Of a stretch of DNA of 64,000 bases, positions 37,005-46,029 are shown piece after piece. Positions within the stretch are counted from its first letter, which is position 1. Every line of letters starts with the position of its first letter. The notes beneath the pieces are model-generated. The model did not search any database. It had not been told where the DNA came from and saw only the letters and a program-made list of their open reading frames with translations. A program made the position numbers and the translations under genes. The stretch comes from Yanshouia hominis (GTDB lineage Bacteria; Bacillota; Clostridia; Oscillospirales; Ruminococcaceae), in NCBI GenBank assembly GCA_014385025.1, contig JACRTB010000001.1:62001-126000 (forward strand). Direction: 5' to 3'.

Positions 37005-38294
37005 TTAGCGGAAAGAGCCATCCTCGTCAAACAAAAAATCGGCTCTTCCCACCACCTCGACATCCTCGCGGGAAGAAAATTCCGCGAGAAGCGCCTCTGA
37101 GATCAGGATCTCATCGAGCATGAGGGTATTGCGGACTCTTGCGATTCTCGGCGCGCCGCCCTGTGCGCCCGCGCCGATCTTGACGGCGGTTTTGACCGCC
37201 TCCTCATCGCTGTTGAGGATGACCGGCAGCCGAGAGGGACCTAGGATGCCAGCGGTAATTGAATTGGTATACATCGCCCCGAGATCAAGCTTCCGCACAC
37301 AGCTGAGAGTGGTGATATCGGCCATTCCGATGCCGGCGCCGTTTCCGCCGGAAGGCTCGGTCACATCCCGCACGACAATCTGATTGATCCGGATACAATC
37401 AAAACCTTCGTTGAGATAAGATCCCGGCCTTCCGGTCACATTCGGGTCCATTCCTTCCCCGCTGATATTTTTTCCGATCTCGTCGATGATAAGTACGTCG
37501 AGCTGTTCGGTTTTGATCCGTGCGATGTTCTGCTTCGCCAGCACCAGCAGCTCCTTTTCGCGGTCCATAAAATCGGCGGCGGCAACAGCCTCCAGAAGCA
37601 TCGGCTGATCGTAAGCATTTTCCACAATGGCAAGCCCGCCCAGAATCGGGCAGGAATCAAGAATCACCCTTGCGGCCGTGGGAAGCGCCCATGAAAAATT
37701 TTCAAAGCCCATCCGGTGAATCGTCGAGCACCCTTTATGCTTGCCGAGCCCGATCACCAGCATTTTGACGAGCCCGCTCTCATATTCTCCCTTAAAATCA
37801 GCGTGGGGTTTGATTTTATTGACGGCAAACACGCCGTCTGCCTCGAAAGCGTCTTTGGAAAAGTAGACGGGCATTCCGTTTTCCAGTGCGCCGACCTGTA
37901 CCGTGTCCATCGAAGCTTTGACCTCGACGCCGAGCGCATCGGGATCAATCCCCAGGTGACGGATCATGGCAAGCTGGCCTTCCGGAGTTGCACCCGCATG
38001 GCTGCCCATTGCCGCAACAAGGAACGGCCGGGCGCCCGCCCGGCGCAGCCCCTCAAGCACTGCGCTCATGATTTCGGCATTATGGCTGATTCCGCGGCTT
38101 CCCGCCGTAACCGCGATCCGCTTGTTTTTGAGCACCCGTCCGGCGGTAAAACGTGCCATTTCATCGAGCACCGTCTCTCTGACACGCTCGATATGCCGGT
38201 CTTCAAACCTCTGCCGGACCCGATACATCGGCGGAATCACAATTCCATCGAGCATATCGGCAAAATTGACCTTTACTTTCGGTTCAAACAGCAT
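37005..38294 (-). CDS. LarA-like (lactate racemase homologue, DUF2088) protein
   Basis: A 429-residue protein of the LarA homologue group. It has AVTAGSRGISHN near residue 62, AAMGSHAGATPEGQ near 93 and NKIKPHADFKGEYESGLVKM near 155 with GLGKHKGCSTIH after it, which match the N-terminal and linker motifs that bind the nickel-pincer nucleotide in LarA, including conserved His and Lys. Such homologues racemise or epimerise alpha-hydroxy acids. No larB, larC or larE cofactor genes are in this window. In this operon it may invert the C2 centre of an aldonic or hydroxy acid before oxidation; that is inference. Confidence 0.85.
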   Translation of the reverse strand: MLFEPKVKVNFADMLDGIVIPPMYRVRQRFEDRHIERVRETVLDEMARFTAGRVLKNKRIAVTAGSRGISHNAEIMSAVLEGLRRAGARPFLVAAMGSHAGATPEGQLAMIRHLGIDPDALGVEVKASMDTVQVGALENGMPVYFSKDAFEADGVFAVNKIKPHADFKGEYESGLVKMLVIGLGKHKGCSTIHRMGFENFSWALPTAARVILDSCPILGGLAIVENAYDQPMLLEAVAAADFMDREKELLVLAKQNIARIKTEQLDVLIIDEIGKNISGEGMDPNVTGRPGSYLNEGFDCIRINQIVVRDVTEPSGGNGAGIGMADITTLSCVRKLDLGAMYTNSITAGILGPSRLPVILNSDEEAVKTAVKIGAGAQGGAPRIARVRNTLMLDEILISEALLAEFSSREDVEVVGRADFLFDEDGSFR

Positions 38295-38350
38295 TCCTGA
38301 TTCCTCCTGAAAATGGGAAAAAGCGCGGAAGGAGCCTCCCGCGCCTGTTT

Positions 38351-39349
38351 TTACCGCGCAGCGGCACGACGCGCCACCGCAAGAGTACCAAGCCCGGAAA
38401 GGCTCATCCCCTCGGGCGGAATAAATCTCTCGACGGAAGCAAAGTATCCGTCCTCACGCATCAGATCGATGATTGCGGTACAGAGCGGTTCTTTTCCCGA
38501 AACGACCACTCTTGTCTCCCTGCCGACCGATAGTGCCCTGCTCGCACGCACCGCCTGCACATCCCCCTGCAGAACCGCCCCGAAAAGGAAGTTCGCGGCG
38601 GCGGCCGGATCAGAATCGACAAATTGGCTCACAATCCTTGTGGAAAAGGCCGCGCGGCCAAAGCTGCTGGCGGCCGCGGTCCGATAGCCCGCCAGAAGGT
38701 ATTCCAGGCGGTAGCTCTCGCGTGTGACAAAGGAATGTCCCACTGCATCGGCCAAAATACTGTGCTGGCTCAGCGCCGCAAGCAGTTCCCCTGCGATCGA
38801 GGTGAGACAGCCGGTAAGCCGTCCGCCGCTGTCGGTTGAGACAAATTTAGTGTGCGAACCAGGAAGAACAAAGAGATATGAAATTCCTTTGGGAAGCGCA
38901 TCCAGAAGAGCGAGGGACTCAACCTCCTCGCCGCGCATGATGTCCATCTCCTCCACGCGGTCGAGTTCTACCGCTCCATCCCGGTTTTTGACTCCGGGAA
39001 TAAAATGAATCGGTACCGGGCAGACATCCGGCAGCAGTTCGCTGTGAACGCCCTGCACAAAGTCATCGATTCCCGCAGGTGCGACCAAATGGGGAACTTC
39101 GCAGAGACCGACATTTGAGGTAATCATCCCCGAGGCATAGATGCCTTCCAGTTCTTCAAAAGAAACCCCGGCCTCCTCCACACAGTGTGCAAGACACCCC
39201 CGTACCGCTTCCCTGAGCCTGCTGTTGTTGCCGTCCACCGCAGTATCCCGGACGCCCGTGCCCGAACTGGCCGCCGCCATGGGATGCCCTCCGGCATCCC
39301 ACAGGCAGACGCGTGTGTTGGTGGTTCCGGTATCAATCGTCAGCATCAT
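38351..39349 (-). CDS. dgoK: 2-dehydro-3-deoxygalactonokinase
   Basis: A 332-residue kinase of the DgoK family (ASKHA fold). The N-terminal phosphate loop is IDTGTTNTRVCLWD near residue 5, followed by GMITSNVGLCEVPHLVAPAG near 75 and FVLPGSHTKFV near 160, and the C-terminal LGTLAVARRA. It phosphorylates 2-keto-3-deoxygalactonate at C6 in the DeLey-Doudoroff pathway. The aldolase two genes downstream completes the route to pyruvate and GAP. ATG at 39346 is an alternative start. Confidence 0.92.
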   Translation of the reverse strand: MMLTIDTGTTNTRVCLWDAGGHPMAAASSGTGVRDTAVDGNNSRLREAVRGCLAHCVEEAGVSFEELEGIYASGMITSNVGLCEVPHLVAPAGIDDFVQGVHSELLPDVCPVPIHFIPGVKNRDGAVELDRVEEMDIMRGEEVESLALLDALPKGISYLFVLPGSHTKFVSTDSGGRLTGCLTSIAGELLAALSQHSILADAVGHSFVTRESYRLEYLLAGYRTAAASSFGRAAFSTRIVSQFVDSDPAAAANFLFGAVLQGDVQAVRASRALSVGRETRVVVSGKEPLCTAIIDLMREDGYFASVERFIPPEGMSLSGLGTLAVARRAAAR

Positions 39350-39354
39350 GGCGC

Positions 39355-40032
39355 TCAGATCCTTCCGAATTTGGCAAGCAGCTGCTCGGCCGTCGCACCT
39401 TTGAGGATTTCCTCGCGGGTGGCAATCTCCTTGTCAGCCTGCTCGCGGGCAATAGGATACACCTTGGCCAGATCTTCATAAGGCACGACCGATACCCCAA
39501 TCTCGTCGGCGACGACGAGATCACCCGGACGAACGATCACTCCGCCGCAGCAGACCGGAACATTGATCTCGATTGGCTCTTTCCGGCCGGAATAAGCGGT
39601 ATGCGCGGCGCGCGGGCCGCTGACCTTGGCGGTGATCGGGAAACCGAGCATCACTGCCTCATCGGTGTCGCGGCAGCTTCCGTCGATAACCGCGCCGACA
39701 ATGCCGCTGTTTCGGGCAAGGCCGGACATCAGCCCGCCCCAGATGGAGGTTTCGGTTTCACCGAAGGCGTCAATTACCACAACGTCGCCCGGTTTTGCAA
39801 TCTCAAAAATCCCCAGACAGTCAACAATATCGCCGGCGGTGAGCTTAACGGTGATGGCCGGTCCAATGATCTTTTTATCGGCAGCCTTGGGCTTCATATC
39901 GTGGCGCATGACATTGTCCCGTTCCATCGCGTCGCCCACGACGCAGGAGAGGGAGAGAACGTCTTCCATCTCGCGAAACGGCTTAATCAGGTTCTCGTCG
40001 ATTTCAGGCCTTGGGTTGATGATGCATTTCAT
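39355..40032 (-). CDS. RraA family protein (HMG/oxalocitramalate aldolase-like)
   Basis: A 225-residue member of the RraA/MenG-like fold. GPAITVKLTAGD near residue 55, VVVIDAFGETETSIWGGLM near 88, GAVIDGSCRDTDE near 113 and VVADEIGVSVVP near 178 are the family motifs; the Arg-Asp pair after GxxxDGxxRD-like sequence binds divalent metal. Members act as pyruvate aldolases, oxaloacetate decarboxylases or related enzymes. In sugar-acid operons it is often present with unclear function. It is 5 bp upstream of dgoK. Confidence 0.88.
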   Translation of the reverse strand: MKCIINPRPEIDENLIKPFREMEDVLSLSCVVGDAMERDNVMRHDMKPKAADKKIIGPAITVKLTAGDIVDCLGIFEIAKPGDVVVIDAFGETETSIWGGLMSGLARNSGIVGAVIDGSCRDTDEAVMLGFPITAKVSGPRAAHTAYSGRKEPIEINVPVCCGGVIVRPGDLVVADEIGVSVVPYEDLAKVYPIAREQADKEIATREEILKGATAEQLLAKFGRI

Positions 40033-40057
40033 GATGATTTCCTCCTGTATGGGTTCA

Positions 40058-41050
40058 TTACATCTTGGCGGCGGGGCGGACGAGATTCATCGGCCGTTTG
40101 CCCAGCAGCACCGATTTGACATTTTCGGCTGCAATATAGCGGCACTCGGTGAGTGCCTCCTTGCTGATGTAGGCGGTATGCGGCGTGAAGAAGCAGTTGT
40201 CAAGCGAAAAAAGCGGATTGATATCCGGAGTCCAGCCCTTCATCTTCATCGGCTCCTCCTCGGGATCATCGAGTGCGGCGGCGGTGATCCATCCTTCGGA
40301 AAGCGCCTTGTAAAGCGCCTTGTTGTCAACGCATTTGCCGCGGGAAACGGCAACCAAATAGGAATCCTTCTGCATCAGCTGCAGCCTCTCCTCGTTGACG
40401 ATATGGGCCGTCTCAGCAGTATAGGGAGTCAGCACACAGACAATGTGTGAAGTGGAAAAAAGCTCCTCAACGCCGACCTTTTTGACCCCATAGGTCCGCA
40501 TAAAGCTCTCTGAGACGTAAGGATCGTAGGAAACCAGCTCGAACCCGAACGCAGCCATCTTGCGCGAAAGATTCTGGGCAATCCGTCCGAAGCCAAGCAG
40601 ACCGTAGCGGGCATTGCGCGAGCGGGTGATCGGACTTCTCCAATCCTCCCAGCGGTAGCTGCCGGCATGAACCTTGGCGTTATAAAAGGGCAGATTGCGC
40701 GAAAGCATCATCGAATAAGCGGCGGCGTGATCCGCCACCTCATCAATGCAGTAATCAGGCACATTGGTGACGACCATCCCATGCTCGTAGGCGGCGGCGA
40801 CATCGACGATATCGACCCCAATGCCATAACGGGCAATGATCTTGCAGTTTTTCAGCTTTTCGATTGTGGGGCGGAAAATTTTAGCATACTGCTGCAAAAT
40901 TCCATCCGCATCGGCGGCCAGCTCGGCAAGGTTTTCGCCAGTCTTATCCTGCAAACCGATGACCTGCGCTCCGATCGGTTCCAGAACCTCTTTCTCAATC
41001 GAAATGTCAGGATAGTCATAATCGCTGACATAAACCTTAAAATTGGACAT
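40058..41050 (-). CDS. D-isomer-specific 2-hydroxyacid dehydrogenase family protein
   Basis: A 330-residue NAD-dependent dehydrogenase, CtBP/PGDH-like. The Rossmann motif is GLLGFGRIAQNL near residue 150. The catalytic Arg is in VAVSRGKCVDN near 237, the Glu in LDDPEEEP near 265 and the His in FTPHTAYISKEA near 288. It may oxidise the 2-hydroxy acid entering the pathway or reduce a 2-keto acid. The start at 41050 (MSNFK) follows GGAGG by 10 bases. Confidence 0.92.
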   Translation of the reverse strand: MSNFKVYVSDYDYPDISIEKEVLEPIGAQVIGLQDKTGENLAELAADADGILQQYAKIFRPTIEKLKNCKIIARYGIGVDIVDVAAAYEHGMVVTNVPDYCIDEVADHAAAYSMMLSRNLPFYNAKVHAGSYRWEDWRSPITRSRNARYGLLGFGRIAQNLSRKMAAFGFELVSYDPYVSESFMRTYGVKKVGVEELFSTSHIVCVLTPYTAETAHIVNEERLQLMQKDSYLVAVSRGKCVDNKALYKALSEGWITAAALDDPEEEPMKMKGWTPDINPLFSLDNCFFTPHTAYISKEALTECRYIAAENVKSVLLGKRPMNLVRPAAKM

Positions 41051-41077
41051 GATTTTCGTTCCTCCGGTCAAACAAAT

Positions 41078-42358
41078 TTATTTGAGCAGGCTCGGCAGGC
41101 CGAGCGAAATAAAAGGGACATAGCTGATGAGCAGCAGCGCAGCCGCCATCACGATGAAGTACGGCACAATCGCCTTGATAATCCGTTCCACCGGCAGCTT
41201 GCTCACGCCGCTGGCGACAAAAAGATTGACCCCAAGCGGCGGAGTACAGAAGCCGATGGCAAGGTTGGCTGTCATAACCACACCAAACATAATCGGATCG
41301 ACCCCGACGCTGGTCACGACAGGAAGAAGAATCGGCGTCAGGATAATGATCGATGCGATGGTTTCCATGAACATTCCAACGAAGATCAAAAAAATGTTGA
41401 TAATGAACAGAATAATGATCTTGTTGTCCGAAATACTGAGCAGCATCTGCGCCAGTTTGTTCGGAACCTGCTGCAGGGTGAGCAGGCGCCCGAAGGTGGA
41501 TGCGAAGGCCACAAGTCCGAGGCAGGTGGCGGTGGTGCGGGTACTTTTGGTAAAGGCTTCTACAATCGCCCGGAAGTTCAGTTCCTTATAAATGAATACC
41601 CCGGTAAAAATCGCATAAGCCACCGAAATCGCCGCGGCCTCGGTCGGAGAAAAGACCCCTCCGTAGATTCCGCCGAGAACGATGATCGGTGCGAGCAGCG
41701 CCCAGAATCCGTCCTTGAGACAGGCCCAGGCCCGTTTCCCGTCAAAGCGGCTGGTTTCGGCATGAATCCCGAGCCTGGAATAGAGAAGGCGTGCCACGAT
41801 CGCAAAGCCAGCCGAAAAAAGGAGGCCGGGGATAATGCCCGCGATAAACAGGGTGCTCACCGACTGCTCCGCTGAGATGCCATACATAACAAAGGGAATG
41901 CTCGGCGGAATCAGCACGCCCACCAGTCCGGCAGCAGCTGCAAGAGCGGTGCTGTAATCCTTGGGATAGCCGCGCTTTTCCATCTCCGGAATCACATTTG
42001 AACCGATCGCCGCAACGGTAGCGGGGCCGGAACCGGAAATTGCGCCGAAAAAGGTGGAAGCAATGACGGTAACATAGGCGAGGCTTGCCTTGATCGATCC
42101 GAGAAAGGCATCCACCATATTGACCAGCCGTTTCGAAAGGCCGCCCGTATACATCAGGTCCCCCGCGAGGATAAAGAGCGGAATCGCCAGAAGCGGGTAG
42201 GAGTTGACCGCCGTAACGATGGAGCGCACCTGAAACAAAAGGGTGGAGGTCCCGAACAGCAGGATGGTAATAGTGGACGAAAGGCAGAGAGAGATTGCAA
42301 TCGGCATCCCAATCAAAATGAGAATGAGAAGAGAACCAAACAGGACCAGCGCGTCCAT
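41078..42358 (-). CDS. dctM: TRAP transporter large permease (DctM)
   Basis: A 426-residue polytopic membrane protein with about 12 transmembrane segments. SGSGPATVAAIGSNVIPEMEKRGYPKDYSTALAAAAG near residue 90 (in pieces) and GVLIPPSIPFVMYGI near 130 are hallmark DctM motifs, and TPPLGVNLFVASG near 365 is the second pseudo-repeat. It drives Na+-coupled uptake of organic or sugar acids together with DctQ and DctP. It overlaps dctQ by one base. Confidence 0.95.
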   Translation of the reverse strand: MDALVLFGSLLILILIGMPIAISLCLSSTITILLFGTSTLLFQVRSIVTAVNSYPLLAIPLFILAGDLMYTGGLSKRLVNMVDAFLGSIKASLAYVTVIASTFFGAISGSGPATVAAIGSNVIPEMEKRGYPKDYSTALAAAAGLVGVLIPPSIPFVMYGISAEQSVSTLFIAGIIPGLLFSAGFAIVARLLYSRLGIHAETSRFDGKRAWACLKDGFWALLAPIIVLGGIYGGVFSPTEAAAISVAYAIFTGVFIYKELNFRAIVEAFTKSTRTTATCLGLVAFASTFGRLLTLQQVPNKLAQMLLSISDNKIIILFIINIFLIFVGMFMETIASIIILTPILLPVVTSVGVDPIMFGVVMTANLAIGFCTPPLGVNLFVASGVSKLPVERIIKAIVPYFIVMAAALLLISYVPFISLGLPSLLK

Positions 42359-42864
42359 CAGCCTTCACTTCCTTTCGATTTCAGTTCGGCAATCAGCCGG
42401 ACGGTATTCTGCACCAGCCGCAGCAGCGAAAGGGTCGCTCCCACCGGGGTTGACAGATAGAGAGTCCACATCGGATATTTAATCAGCAGGCCGGTTTTGC
42501 CGACCACGGAATTGTTAAACAGCAGCTGCACGCCCACTACAATCAGAATGCAGAATCCGGCGATCATCAAAAAGTTGCAGATCACCGCGAGAATCTTCTG
42601 TGCCCGCGCGGGAAGCCATCCGATCGCGGCGGTAACGTTGACGTGCGCCCCTTCTTTAAATCCATAACTGATGGCGAACCAGATAAACCAGATGAAGATA
42701 AACAACACCAGATCGGAGGCCCATGGAATCGCGCTGAGCAGCACAAAGCGCATAAAGACATTGACCACCATGATGGCGGTGAAGAGCATAAACAGAGTGA
42801 TGCAGACAACCTTCTCGAGATTGTCATCAAGCCAGTGAAGCTTCTTCTTCACATACATTGTCAA
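42358..42864 (-). CDS. dctQ: TRAP transporter small permease (DctQ)
   Basis: A 168-residue membrane protein with four transmembrane segments. LEKVVCITLFMLFTAIM at the N-terminus, FIFIWFIWFAISYGFKEGAHVNV near residue 50 and LYLSTPVGATLSLLRLVQN near 135 are typical DctQ features. It lies between dctP and dctM on the minus strand. Confidence 0.93.
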   Translation of the reverse strand: MTMYVKKKLHWLDDNLEKVVCITLFMLFTAIMVVNVFMRFVLLSAIPWASDLVLFIFIWFIWFAISYGFKEGAHVNVTAAIGWLPARAQKILAVICNFLMIAGFCILIVVGVQLLFNNSVVGKTGLLIKYPMWTLYLSTPVGATLSLLRLVQNTVRLIAELKSKGSEG

Positions 42865-42955
42865 TTTTCTCCCCTTTCATAGGACAGAGCGGCCGGAGGT
42901 TCCTTTCAGAAGAAGCGGCCCGCACATGGACGTACGGGCCGGATTCTTGTTTCAA

Positions 42956-43999
42956 TCAACCTTTTGCGGCCTCGGCAACGGCGGTGGTAAACTCATCGTA
43001 GACATCTGCGCCAAGCTCATCGCGATACTTAGCTAGAGTAGGCTGCGCGGATTCGATAAATGCCTGCTTCTCCTCGGGGGTAAGCGTGGTGACGACACAG
43101 CCGTAGTCCTGAATCTCTTTGAGCTGCTCGCCCTCTTCCGAAGCAACCAGCTCCATCTGGTAATCATAGCAGGCACCAAACGCCTTGTTCATCAGCTCGC
43201 GGTCCTCGTCCGAAAGACCATTCCAGAAATCGAGGGTCATCGTGGGAATATAGGCGGTATAGACATGCTCAGACAGCGTAAGGTATTTCTGGACCTCATA
43301 AAATTTTTGGGCATAGATATGGGCAATGGGGTTTTCCTGTCCGTCAAACACCTTGGTGCTCAGATTGGTATAGAGCTCCGGGAAAGGGGAGCCCTCGGCC
43401 GAACAGCCGACGCTGTTCCAGTATTCAACGTGGGCGGGCACCTGCATTGTTCTCATTTTGAGTCCATTGAGGTCGGCGGGAGTATGGATTTCATGCTTGG
43501 AATTGGTAATGTGACGGATTCCATTCTCCAGGAAGCCGAGCCCATGCAGGCCGGCCGCTTCCATCTTATCGAGCTGATCCTGGCCCCAGGGACCCTTCAG
43601 GGTCGCCAGAGCGGCCGCTCTGTCCGGGAATACATAAGGCAGTTCGACCAGCGCCATGCTTGGAACCTCATCGGTAAAAAATGAGGAGGGAGAAACTGCC
43701 ATCGTCAGGTCACCGGTCTTGACCGACTCAATCATTTCGGTATCGTTGCCAAACTGGGACGAAGGATAAATCTCGACGGTAAAGCGTCCGGATTCTTCAA
43801 CAATATCCTTGAATTTCAACAAAGCGCGGTGCAGATGGTAGGACTCGCTCGCTCCATGCGCGATCTTGATGGTGACGGGTTTAGCGGTCGAAGTCTGTTC
43901 AGACCCGGGCGCCGCTGTGCCGCCCGAGGACGAGCCGCCGCATGCCGTGAGACTCAGGCACATCAGAACAGCAAGGACCACACAAAACATTTTTTTCAT
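42956..43999 (-). CDS. dctP: TRAP transporter substrate-binding lipoprotein (DctP)
   Basis: A 347-residue DctP-type binding protein. The signal peptide ends in LSLTACGG (lipobox Cys near 20). IKIAHGASESYHLHRALLKFKDIVEE near residue 45, IYPSSQFGNDTEMIESVKTGDLTM near 75, and the substrate-carboxylate Arg region LNGLKMRTMQVPAHVEYW near 178 fit the family. As the first gene of the operon it defines the substrate, most likely a sugar acid given the downstream kinase and aldolase. Confidence 0.95.
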   Translation of the reverse strand: MKKMFCVVLAVLMCLSLTACGGSSSGGTAAPGSEQTSTAKPVTIKIAHGASESYHLHRALLKFKDIVEESGRFTVEIYPSSQFGNDTEMIESVKTGDLTMAVSPSSFFTDEVPSMALVELPYVFPDRAAALATLKGPWGQDQLDKMEAAGLHGLGFLENGIRHITNSKHEIHTPADLNGLKMRTMQVPAHVEYWNSVGCSAEGSPFPELYTNLSTKVFDGQENPIAHIYAQKFYEVQKYLTLSEHVYTAYIPTMTLDFWNGLSDEDRELMNKAFGACYDYQMELVASEEGEQLKEIQDYGCVVTTLTPEEKQAFIESAQPTLAKYRDELGADVYDEFTTAVAEAAKG

Positions 44000-44022
44000 T
44001 TCCTGTTCTCCTCTTCATCATA

Positions 44023-44184
44023 TTGTATTATCTTTGCCTCTATTGGCAATTGAATTATATCATCTTTTTAGAAGCATGTAAAGTAATTTTTTAACATTTC
44101 AGCTAATTTTATAAGTTTTTTCTTTGCATTTGTGCCAATCATCCTTTGAGATAGGTATTATATTTAATAATTTGTATTATCTTT
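44023..44184. promoter_or_regulatory. paired TTGTATTATCTTT sites flanking the dctP promoter
   Basis: The 13-bp sequence TTGTATTATCTTT occurs at 44023-44035 and 44172-44184, one on each side of the promoter. A partly symmetric GATAGGTATTATA segment lies just before the second copy. These are candidate operators for one of the two GntR regulators. Confidence 0.45.
44054..44082 (-). promoter_or_regulatory. promoter of the sugar-acid (dctPQM) operon
   Basis: Minus strand: TTTACA (44077-44082), 17-base spacer, TATAAT (44054-44059), 55 bp before dctP. Confidence 0.8.
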
Positions 44185-44265
44185 TGTGGCATTCTCACAT
44201 TCCCCGTGAAAATGACTGCCGCAACAATAAAAGCCAATAAAGCCCTGTGCTATTTCCTGCCCCAC

Positions 44266-44309
44266 AAAGCAAGGCCCCCGGCGCAGCATTGCGTCGGGGG
44301 CCTTGCTTT
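44266..44309. terminator. terminator of the upstream GntR gene
   Basis: A 15-bp perfect stem (AAAGCAAGGCCCCCG and complement) extended by CGCA/TGCG inside, 20 bp after the gntR stop. T-runs are short. Confidence 0.75.
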
Positions 44310-44328
44310 GTCATATTGTTTCGCAGCC

Positions 44329-45027
44329 CTATACGATTTCTTCCCCCACGTTTGCCGCCCTCAGAGAAACGATGGCGTGGGCCATATGGATATACATCGC
44401 GTTGCGCGCCAGCTCGGGGTCGCGCCTCTCGAGTCCCTCCATAATCAGGGCATGATCGTTGAGGGTGCCCCGCGCGAGAATATCGTCGGTGCCGAAACGC
44501 AGCAGCGTCTCGCTGACCGCGCGGTAGACCATCGGTACAAGATGGACCATAAATTCGTTGTGGGAAGCGATGGCGATGGCATGGTGAAACCGCTGATCCT
44601 CCACCGTCCGGTCAACCCGGCGGTTGATGCAGGCGGCAACCCGCGCGCCCGCGTCGAGAATGTCTCTGATTTCTTCCTCGGTGCCGCGCTCGCAGGCCAT
44701 CCGCACCGCTTCGGTTTCGAAGATGCGCCGCAGCTCGAAGAGGTCGATCAGCTTCATCCGCAGGGAGCCGATGTCCCCGAACTGCACATCCTTATAGTTT
44801 TTGACTTCGCTGTTGACGAAGGTTCCGCGCCCCCGTTCGACCGTGAGCATTCCCTGCACGGCGAGCACCCGGATTGCCTCGCGCAGCGTCGCGCGGGAAA
44901 CCCCGAATTCGCGCGCCAGCTCAATTTCGTTGGGAAGCTGATCCCCGGTCTTGTATTTTTTCTGCACCACAATCTGTTCGCCCAATGCATCAGCGGTATA
45001 CTCGGCCAGACTTTTTTTGATCCGCAC
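44329..45027 (-). CDS. GntR family regulator (FadR/FCD type)
   Basis: A 232-residue regulator. The winged helix is at residues 5-70 (KTGDQLPNEIELAREFGVSR then ATLREAIRVLAVQGM). The FCD domain shows FELRRIFETEAVRMA and the ligand/metal His residues in QRFHHAIAIASHNEF near 148 and LNDHALIMEGLERRD near 193. The start codon is GTG at 45027, chosen because AGGAGG lies 7 bases upstream; an upstream ATG has no RBS. It has its own strong promoter and is adjacent to the sugar-acid operon, so it may co-control it with the GntR protein encoded inside. Confidence 0.88.
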   Translation of the reverse strand: MRIKKSLAEYTADALGEQIVVQKKYKTGDQLPNEIELAREFGVSRATLREAIRVLAVQGMLTVERGRGTFVNSEVKNYKDVQFGDIGSLRMKLIDLFELRRIFETEAVRMACERGTEEEIRDILDAGARVAACINRRVDRTVEDQRFHHAIAIASHNEFMVHLVPMVYRAVSETLLRFGTDDILARGTLNDHALIMEGLERRDPELARNAMYIHMAHAIVSLRAANVGEEIV

Positions 45028-45097
45028 GGTTGTTCCTCCTGTAATGACAGCAGCCTTATGTCCTCTGAATTGTTCAAATCTTTTGAAACACATTTAA

Positions 45098-45126
45098 ATT
45101 TTACCCCATAACCGAAAGGATGTCAA
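45098..45126 (-). promoter_or_regulatory. promoter of the GntR gene at 44329-45027
   Basis: Minus strand: consensus TTGACA (45121-45126), 17-base spacer, TAAAAT (45098-45103), about 70 bp before the GTG start. Confidence 0.8.
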
Positions 45127-45269
45127 TTCTTTCATTCGATCAAACCTACCAAAAAATAGTGCAATTATTCCATTATTTTATAGATTTATCGTGAAAAGCA
45201 TTGATCTTTTTCACAAATCATAGTACGCTGATGTCAGACAAGTAAATCTTGCGGGAAGGAGGAAAGAGG

Positions 45270-45941
45270 ATGCTGCTTTCCAGGAGGATCACCATCATCG
45301 CAGGACACTACGGCAGCGGAAAAACCGAGTTTGCCGTCAACCTCGCTCTTTCGGCGGCAAAATCCGCGCAGGTGACCCTTGCCGATCTCGATATCGTCAA
45401 CCCCTACTTTTGCTCGCGGGAACGGGAAGAGGAACTGGCAGATGCGGGTGTGACCCTCATTGCCCCGGCAAAAAGCACACACCACGCCGACGTTCCGGCC
45501 CTTCCTCCGGAGGTGGCCCGCATCTTTGCCGATCAGGACCGCTTTTCCATCATCGACGCCGGCGGGGACGACGCGGGCGCGCGGGTGCTGGGGCGCTACC
45601 GCCCACAGCTTGACGCGGCCGATCCCGATCTCTGGATCGTGCTCAACGCAAACCGCCCGCAGACCTCCTCCCCCAAACAGGCCCTTGCCCTGCTGCGCCG
45701 GATTGAAGCGGCCTGCTCGCGGCGCTGTACCGGCGTGGTCAACAACACCCACCTCTGCGGCATGACCCGTCCGGAGGATGTTCTCAAGGGCGCGGCACTT
45801 GCAAAACAGGTCGCCGGGGACGCAAAGGTTCCGGTTGTCTGCCATCTTGCCACGCAGGAAATTTTCACCCAAATCAGTCCCGGCGATCTTTCGGGGGAGC
45901 GCTTTCCCATTGTGATCCGCATGAAAAAGCCTTGGGAATAG
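45270..45941 (+). CDS. P-loop ATPase (MinD/CobQ-like) linked to 2-oxoacid oxidoreductase
   Basis: A 223-residue P-loop protein. The deviant Walker A is IIAGHYGSGKTEFAVNLAL near residue 8, followed by VTLADLDIVNPYFCSRE near 37, and DRFSIIDAGGDDAGARVLGRY near 85 is Walker B-like. NANRPQT and VNNTHLCG follow. The family resembles MinD/CooC-type ATPases that insert metals or cofactors. It begins a run of five genes with korDABC, 88 bp before the ferredoxin gene, so a role in maturing or supplying that enzyme is a reasonable inference. The start at 45270 follows AAGGAGG. Confidence 0.8.
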   Translation: MLLSRRITIIAGHYGSGKTEFAVNLALSAAKSAQVTLADLDIVNPYFCSREREEELADAGVTLIAPAKSTHHADVPALPPEVARIFADQDRFSIIDAGGDDAGARVLGRYRPQLDAADPDLWIVLNANRPQTSSPKQALALLRRIEAACSRRCTGVVNNTHLCGMTRPEDVLKGAALAKQVAGDAKVPVVCHLATQEIFTQISPGDLSGERFPIVIRMKKPWE

Positions 45942-46029
45942 GCTTTCCTTTTACCGCCTTTTTAGAGGACTCCGTTCGGAATCCCGCATAGAGTCCTCTC
46001 TGAGACATATTCGATAAGGAGGAATCCAT

